DNA of 6,994 nt from an uncultured Xanthomonas sp. (lineage in GTDB: Bacteria > Pseudomonadota > Gammaproteobacteria > Xanthomonadales > Xanthomonadaceae). How positions within the stretch are numbered: position 1 is the stretch's first letter; the number at the start of each line of letters is the position of its first letter. The stretch covers positions 1-6,994 of the forward strand of contig CALTTS010000042.1 of assembly GCA_943912265.1 (NCBI GenBank), given 5' to 3'. This document shows, in pieces, positions 5,643-6,994 of this stretch. The position numbers and the translations under genes were made by a program. Under the pieces are notes generated by a model. The model was not told the origin of the DNA. It was given only the letters and a program-made list of their open reading frames with translations, and did no database searches.

Positions 5643-6848
5643 ATGCCCATTGCCCTGCTCGCGCTGACCATCAGCGCCTTCGCCATCGGCACGACCGAGT
5701 TCGTGATCGTCGGCCTGATCCCCACCATCGCCGCAGACCTCGGCACCCGCCTGCCGTCGGCCGGGCTGCTGGTCAGCCTGTACGCGCTTGGCGTGGCCAT
5801 CGGCGCGCCGCTGCTGACCGCGCTGACCGGCAAGCTGCCGCGCAAGGCGCTGCTGCTGTGGCTGATGGCGCTGTTCACCGTCGGCAACCTCGTGGCCTGG
5901 CAGGCGCCGGACTACGCCACGCTGGTCGTGGCGCGGGTGCTGACCGGGCTGGCGCACGGCGTGTTCTTCTCGATCGGTTCGATCATCGCCACCAGCGTGG
6001 TGCCCCGGGAAAAGGCCGCCAGCGCGATCGCCATCATGTTCACCGGGCTGACCGTGGCGCTGGTGACCGGCGTGCCGCTGGGCACCTTCATCGGCCAGCA
6101 TTTCGGCTGGCGCGAAACCTTCCTGGCGGTGTCGGCGCTGGGCGTGCTGGCCTTCGTCGGCAGCCTGCTGTTCGTGCCGCGCGACCTGCATCACGGCGCG
6201 CCGGCCACGCTGCGCCAGCAGGTGGCGGTGCTCGCCCAGCCGCGCCTGCTGCTGGTGTACGCGATGACCGCGCTCGGCTACGGCGGCACGTTCGCCGCGT
6301 TCACCTTCCTTGCGCCGATCCTGCAGCAGATCGGCGGGTTCTCCGCCGGGGCGGTGGGGCTGGTGCTGCTGGTCTACGGCGTGTCGGTGGCGGCGGGCAA
6401 TCTGTGGGGCGGCCGGCTGGCCGACCGGCGCGGCCCGGTGGCGGCGCTGAAGCTGATCTTCGGCCTGCTCGCGCTGGTGCTGCTGGTGCTGGGCTTCACC
6501 GCCGCGAACAAGTGGCTGGTGCTGCTGACGGTGCTGGCATGGGGCGCGGTGGCCTTCGGCAACGTGCCCGGCTTGCAGGTGTACGTGGTGCGGCAGGCGC
6601 AGCGGGTGGCCCCCGAGGCGGTGGATGTGGCCTCGGGCCTGAACATCGCCGCGTTCAACCTTGGCATTGCCGGCGGCGCGTGGCTGGGCGGGCAGGTGGT
6701 CGTGCACCTCGGCCTGATCCACACCACCTGGGTCGGTGCGCTGGTAGTGCTCGGCGCGCTGGCGCTGACCGCGTGGAGCGGGCGCCTGGATCGCGCCGCG
6801 GGCGATGATGACGGCTTCGCCGCGCAACCGGCGCCATGCGGCAACTGA
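5643..6848 (+). CDS. MFS transporter, DHA1 family, AraJ/YdhP-like exporter
   Basis: A 401-residue inner-membrane protein with about 12 hydrophobic segments and a short polar C-terminal tail (about 381-401). The first helix carries the family signature FAIGTTEFVIVGLIPTIAADLG (13-34). MFS motif A appears between helices 2 and 3 (LTGKLPRKALL, 61-71) and again in the second half (GGRLADRRG, 256-264). The stretch FTGLTVALVTGVPLGTFIG (133-151) precedes HFGWRETF (153-160), and SGLNIAAFNLGIAGGAWLGG (331-350) is typical of YdhP and AraJ. The family exports small molecules by proton antiport (sugars, purine analogues, drugs in different members), and the substrate here cannot be read from sequence. Length is as expected. 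GGAGG 5 nt upstream fixes the ATG at 5643. It is divergent from the LysR regulator, its likely controller, and is followed after 55 nt by a DkgB-like reductase start, suggesting an exporter-reductase operon for a sugar acid or reactive carbonyl compound. Confidence 0.93.
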   Translation: MPIALLALTISAFAIGTTEFVIVGLIPTIAADLGTRLPSAGLLVSLYALGVAIGAPLLTALTGKLPRKALLLWLMALFTVGNLVAWQAPDYATLVVARVLTGLAHGVFFSIGSIIATSVVPREKAASAIAIMFTGLTVALVTGVPLGTFIGQHFGWRETFLAVSALGVLAFVGSLLFVPRDLHHGAPATLRQQVAVLAQPRLLLVYAMTALGYGGTFAAFTFLAPILQQIGGFSAGAVGLVLLVYGVSVAAGNLWGGRLADRRGPVAALKLIFGLLALVLLVLGFTAANKWLVLLTVLAWGAVAFGNVPGLQVYVVRQAQRVAPEAVDVASGLNIAAFNLGIAGGAWLGGQVVVHLGLIHTTWVGALVVLGALALTAWSGRLDRAAGDDDGFAAQPAPCGN

Positions 6849-6854
6849 CCTGAC

Positions 6855-6877
6855 CGGCCAGCGAAGCCCGCTGGTTG
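6855..6877 (+). terminator. Hairpin between the MFS gene and the dkgB remnant
   Basis: CCAGCG (6858-6863) and CGCTGG (6869-6874) pair around the 5-nt loop AAGCC, with two G-U pairs and one C-G pair extending the stem outward. It begins a few bases after the exporter stop and is followed by a short T-containing stretch (TTGTCC) rather than a real T-run. It could be a weak terminator, an attenuator or an mRNA-stabilising stem. Confidence 0.3.
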
Positions 6878-6903
6878 TCCATTCATCCGACAGGAGACAT
6901 CGC

Positions 6904-6993
6904 ATGAACCTTCCCGCTTTCGGCCTCGGTACCTTCCGCCTTAAGGAAGGTCTGAACAACTCCGCCCGATTGCGCGACAATGCCTCACCGTGA
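6904..6993 (+). pseudogene. dkgB: Broken 5' end of a DkgB-type 2,5-diketo-D-gluconate reductase gene
   Basis: The frame starts MNLPAFGLGTFRLKE, nearly the same as the E. coli DkgB N-terminus as I recall it (MAIPAFGLGTFRLKDD). DkgB is a cytoplasmic NADPH-dependent aldo-keto reductase of about 270 residues that reduces 2,5-diketo-D-gluconate and methylglyoxal. After about residue 15 the similarity stops: GLNNSARLRDNASP is followed by TGA at 6991-6993. The expected sequence, which runs to the AKR active-site region GYRAIDTAQIYDNE, does not appear in either other forward frame of the remaining bases, so a single frameshift does not explain the loss. A deletion, insertion or rearrangement near 6945-6952 is more likely. 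The strong ribosome binding site AGGAGA (6892-6897) is intact, so a 29-residue peptide could still be made. The MFS-then-dkgB order and the YafC-like regulator support the identity. Confidence 0.7.
6931..6951. repeat. 7-bp inverted repeat at the point where dkgB similarity ends
   Basis: ACCTTCC (6931-6937) and GGAAGGT (6945-6951) pair around a 7-nt loop that contains most of the palindrome CCTTAAGG (6939-6946). The right arm coincides with the last recognisable DkgB codons. CTT is also an unusual Leu codon for this GC-rich window. It may mark a breakpoint or just be a chance hairpin in the gene start. Confidence 0.5.
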
Positions 6994-6994
6994 T

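Noticed and set aside
5546..5887. Longer LysR start at 5887
   Set aside because: The added residues are antisense to the MFS gene and its promoter, and the LysR domain begins normally at 5545.
5559..6980. A 473-codon minus-strand open frame opposite the MFS gene
   Set aside because: It is a Gln/His/Arg-rich low-complexity translation, antisense to a clear 12-TM transporter with an excellent ribosome binding site.
6980..6994. Possible new gene start at ATG 6980 (MPHRD) running off the right edge
   Set aside because: There is no ribosome binding site and too few codons to judge.

Overview
The window is a high-GC, densely coded stretch of a bacterial chromosome. The homodimeric-type AceE, GC-rich third codon positions and local gene types fit a gammaproteobacterium. 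A Xanthomonadaceae-like organism (Xanthomonas, Stenotrophomonas, Lysobacter relatives) is my best guess, but this rests on general resemblance and not on a marker gene.

Layout. (1) Bases 1-2600, minus strand: the first 866 codons of aceE, the pyruvate dehydrogenase E1 subunit; its C-terminal end runs off the left edge. (2) Bases 2601-2815: a divergent intergenic region. It has a 12-bp palindrome nested in a longer inverted repeat on the aceE side, and an 11-bp inverted repeat built from two GATATATC boxes on the other side. (3) Bases 2816-4585, plus strand: a tight three-gene operon with overlapping ends. It encodes a YqjI-like PadR repressor, a small Fur-like protein with no visible metal ligands, and a YqjH-like FAD-dependent siderophore-interacting (ferric-siderophore reductase) protein. 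(4) Bases 4628-5545, minus strand: a LysR regulator very like E. coli YafC, convergent with the operon. (5) Bases 5643-6848, plus strand: a 12-TM MFS exporter of the AraJ/YdhP type, divergent from the LysR gene across 97 bp. (6) Bases 6904-6993: the start of a DkgB-type aldo-keto reductase, which keeps about 14 recognisable residues and then turns into unrelated sequence with a stop.

How the genes work together. Genes 2816-4585 look like an iron-release module. The PadR protein probably represses its own operon through the GATATATC operator, and the last gene reduces ferric siderophores. The unusual part is the middle gene. It keeps the Fur winged helix and the final Fur-like helix, but the His/Cys metal-binding segment is missing and is replaced by a short Pro/Ser linker whose DNA carries a canonical G-quadruplex motif. 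The LysR/MFS/dkgB block resembles the E. coli yafC-dkgB neighbourhood with an exporter added, and here its reductase gene appears to be broken.

The best candidates for something undescribed are the metal-site-less mini-Fur placed between a PadR sensor and its reductase target, its operator, and the broken dkgB junction.
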